Assembly (NCBI GenBank): GCA_964389005.1
Contig: CAYMCV010000026.1
Span: 1 to 25,840, forward strand
Source: CAYMCV01 sp964389005
GTDB taxonomy: Bacteria; Bacillota; Clostridia; Lachnospirales; Lachnospiraceae
Reading direction: 5' to 3'
Length of the DNA stretch: 25,840 nt
A model generated the notes under the pieces. It had not been told where the DNA came from. It saw only the letters and a program-made list of their open reading frames with translations, and did not search any database. This document shows, piece after piece, positions 24,441 to 25,840 of this stretch. Position 1 is the stretch's first letter, and each line of letters opens with the position of its first letter. Both the position numbers and the translations under genes were made by a program.

Positions 24441-25451
24441 ATGGCTTTATTTGAATCATATGAAAGACGTATTAATCAAATCAATGCAGTTTTATCAAGC
24501 TATGGAATTTCTTCCATTGAAGAAGCTGAGAAGATTACAAAAGACGCAGGATTGGATGTCTACAAAACAGTAGAAGGAATCCAACCGATTTGTTTTGAAA
24601 ATGCCAAATGGGCATACACAGTAGGCGCAGCAATCGCAATCAAGAAGGGTTGCCGCAGAGCTGCAGATGCATCCGCAGCAATTGGCGAAGGCCTTCAGGC
24701 TTTCTGTATCCCGGGATCTGTTGCAGACCGCCGTAAGGTTGGTCTCGGACACGGAAACTTGGGAAAAATGCTTTTGGAAGAAGAAACGAAGTGCTTTGCT
24801 TTTCTTGCCGGTCATGAGTCTTTTGCAGCTGCAGAAGGTGCAATCGGTATCGCGGAGAAAGCAAACAAAGTACGTAAAGAGCCTTTACGTGTTATCTTGA
24901 ACGGACTTGGAAAAGATGCAGCACAGGTGATTTCACGTATCAACGGATTTACTTTTGTTGAGACCGAGATGGATTATTATACCGGTCAGGTCAAAGAAAT
25001 CAGCAGAATTCCTTATTCAACAGGACTTCGTGCCAAAGTTAACTGCTATGGTGCCAATGATGTAACAGAAGGTGTTGCAATCATGCACAAAGAGGGTGTT
25101 GACGTATCCATTACCGGAAACTCAACCAACCCTACAAGATTCCAGCATCCCGTTGCAGGTACCTACAAAAAAGAATGTATCGAGCAGGGTAAGAAATACT
25201 TTTCGGTTGCATCCGGTGGTGGTACGGGACGTACATTACATCCGGACAACATGGCTGCAGGTCCTGCTTCTTACGGTATGACCGATACTATGGGACGTAT
25301 GCATTCAGATGCACAGTTCGCGGGTTCATCTTCTGTTCCTGCGCACGTTGAAATGATGGGATTGATTGGTATGGGTAACAACCCCATGGTTGGTGCTACC
25401 GTTGCTGTAGCCGTTTCGATTGAAGAAGCAGCAAAAGCCGGCAAATTTTAA
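24441..25451 (+). CDS. GGGtGRT protein
   Basis: The 336-residue protein carries the motif that gives the family its name, GGGTGRT, at 259-265, followed by LHPDNMAAGPASYGMTD and a Gly/Met-rich C-terminal region (MMGLIGMGNNPMVGATVAVA). The N-terminal part is helical and amphipathic (MALFESYERRINQINAVLSS). The glycine-rich motif suggests a nucleotide or cofactor loop, but this is inference; the activity is unknown to me. ATG 24441 was chosen because AAGGAGG ends nine bases before it; ATG 24435 is only three bases from that site and less likely. It follows the IscU-like gene by 20 bases and a terminator-like hairpin lies 13 bases after its stop, so the two genes form a compact transcript. Confidence 0.87.
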   Translation: MALFESYERRINQINAVLSSYGISSIEEAEKITKDAGLDVYKTVEGIQPICFENAKWAYTVGAAIAIKKGCRRAADASAAIGEGLQAFCIPGSVADRRKVGLGHGNLGKMLLEEETKCFAFLAGHESFAAAEGAIGIAEKANKVRKEPLRVILNGLGKDAAQVISRINGFTFVETEMDYYTGQVKEISRIPYSTGLRAKVNCYGANDVTEGVAIMHKEGVDVSITGNSTNPTRFQHPVAGTYKKECIEQGKKYFSVASGGGTGRTLHPDNMAAGPASYGMTDTMGRMHSDAQFAGSSSVPAHVEMMGLIGMGNNPMVGATVAVAVSIEEAAKAGKF

Positions 25452-25464
25452 TTATTCATCAATA

Positions 25465-25505
25465 ATCAGGGGCCGGATGCAGTAGCATGTGACCCCTGAT
25501 ATTTT
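25465..25505 (+). terminator. Terminator-like hairpin after the GGGtGRT gene
   Basis: An outer 8-base perfect stem (ATCAGGGG 25465-25472 with CCCCTGAT 25493-25500), a 4-by-4 internal loop, an inner stem ATGC/GCAT and a 4-base loop, followed by ATTTTG. It is a good candidate for ending the IscU-like/GGGtGRT transcript. Confidence 0.65.
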
Positions 25506-25533
25506 GCATGACAAATAAGGAGTGACCGATACG

Positions 25534-25840
25534 ATGGACGGATACAGTAATATTGAACCCAATAGTGATTATTTTCATACTTATATGGATTCTCCCCATG
25601 CAGAAGAAACATATGCCGAGGAGACCTACGCCGAAGAATCCTATGAAGAAGAATCCTATTATGAAGAGCTTACTGCAGTTTACAAAGCAAAGAATCGTTT
25701 GGATGTTCTGAGTTTGGTATGCGGTATTGTTTCATTCTTTTTGATTCAGTGGGCGATTCCGCTCGGATTGATGGCAATTCTGATTGCAACAATCGGGAAA
25801 CCCAAAGGTTATTCAATGACGGGAAAGGCAAAAGCCGGAA
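25534..25840 (+). CDS. Small membrane protein with acidic tyrosine-rich N-terminus (DUF4190-like), 3' end outside window
   Basis: The open frame runs off the window after 102 codons. It starts at ATG 25534 with AAGGAGTGA upstream. The N-terminus is acidic and repetitive: EETYAEETYAEESYEEESYY covers residues 24-43, made of EE[TS]Y units. After AKNRLDVLSL comes a hydrophobic segment (about 61-84, LVCGIVSFFLIQWAIPLGLM), then a positive stretch with IGKPKGYSMTGKAKAG. This layout resembles DUF4190-type proteins of clostridia, with a low-complexity cytoplasmic head and two membrane helices, of which only the first is complete here. The function is unknown. It is separated from the GGGtGRT gene by a terminator-like hairpin, so it is probably a separate transcript. 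Confidence 0.7.
   Translation, partial: MDGYSNIEPNSDYFHTYMDSPHAEETYAEETYAEESYEEESYYEELTAVYKAKNRLDVLSLVCGIVSFFLIQWAIPLGLMAILIATIGKPKGYSMTGKAKAG

Overview
The window reads as a chromosomal segment of a low-to-moderate GC Firmicute, most likely a clostridial or Lachnospiraceae-type anaerobe. The evidence is strong GGAGG-type ribosome binding sites, sigma-A style promoters with 17-base spacers, an archaeal/fungal-type aspartate-semialdehyde dehydrogenase, and a pair made of an IscU-like protein and a GGGtGRT protein. All protein genes lie on the + strand. One tRNA-Thr lies on the - strand. I see no transposase, phage or plasmid gene and no CRISPR array. The assembly has a 10-N gap inside serC (6763-6772).

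Layout. 1-430 has no gene but carries a 14-base tandem repeat (171-280). 500-5694 holds a beta-propeller lactonase, a membrane-anchored VanY-type D,D-carboxypeptidase, tgt, yajC (own promoter) and a membrane-anchored L,D-transpeptidase. 5765-8145 is a promoter followed by serC-serA, with an 8-base overlap, closed by a strong hairpin. A second promoter is embedded in that hairpin and points into 8203-15500. This second unit holds two tandem paralogous membrane proteins that I cannot name, a DUF1015 protein, a GlgB-like protein that has lost its catalytic residues and gained a coiled-coil tail, and an MscS channel. A perfect 88-base palindrome (15498-15585) starts on the mscS stop codon and separates it from the convergent tRNA-Thr(CGT).

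15782-23605 is a second long unit: argH, asd, a DUF234-type ATPase homologue whose Walker and nuclease-like motifs are all altered, a topoisomerase III with four ~100-residue C-terminal zinc-ribbon repeats, and a left-handed beta-helix protein. 23728-25451 is the IscU-like/GGGtGRT pair with a terminator-like hairpin. The window ends inside an acidic, tyrosine-rich small membrane protein.

How the genes work together. serC-serA (and possibly DUF1015) feed serine synthesis; argH and asd serve arginine and the aspartate family; VanY and the L,D-transpeptidase trim and cross-link peptidoglycan. The least explained part is the 8203-15500 unit, where a paralogous membrane pair with basic coiled-coil tails sits with a catalytically degenerate branching-enzyme homologue, also with a coiled-coil tail, and a mechanosensitive channel. 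That unit and the IscU-like/GGGtGRT pair are the best candidates for an undescribed system. Everything here was read by eye; no search or folding program was run.
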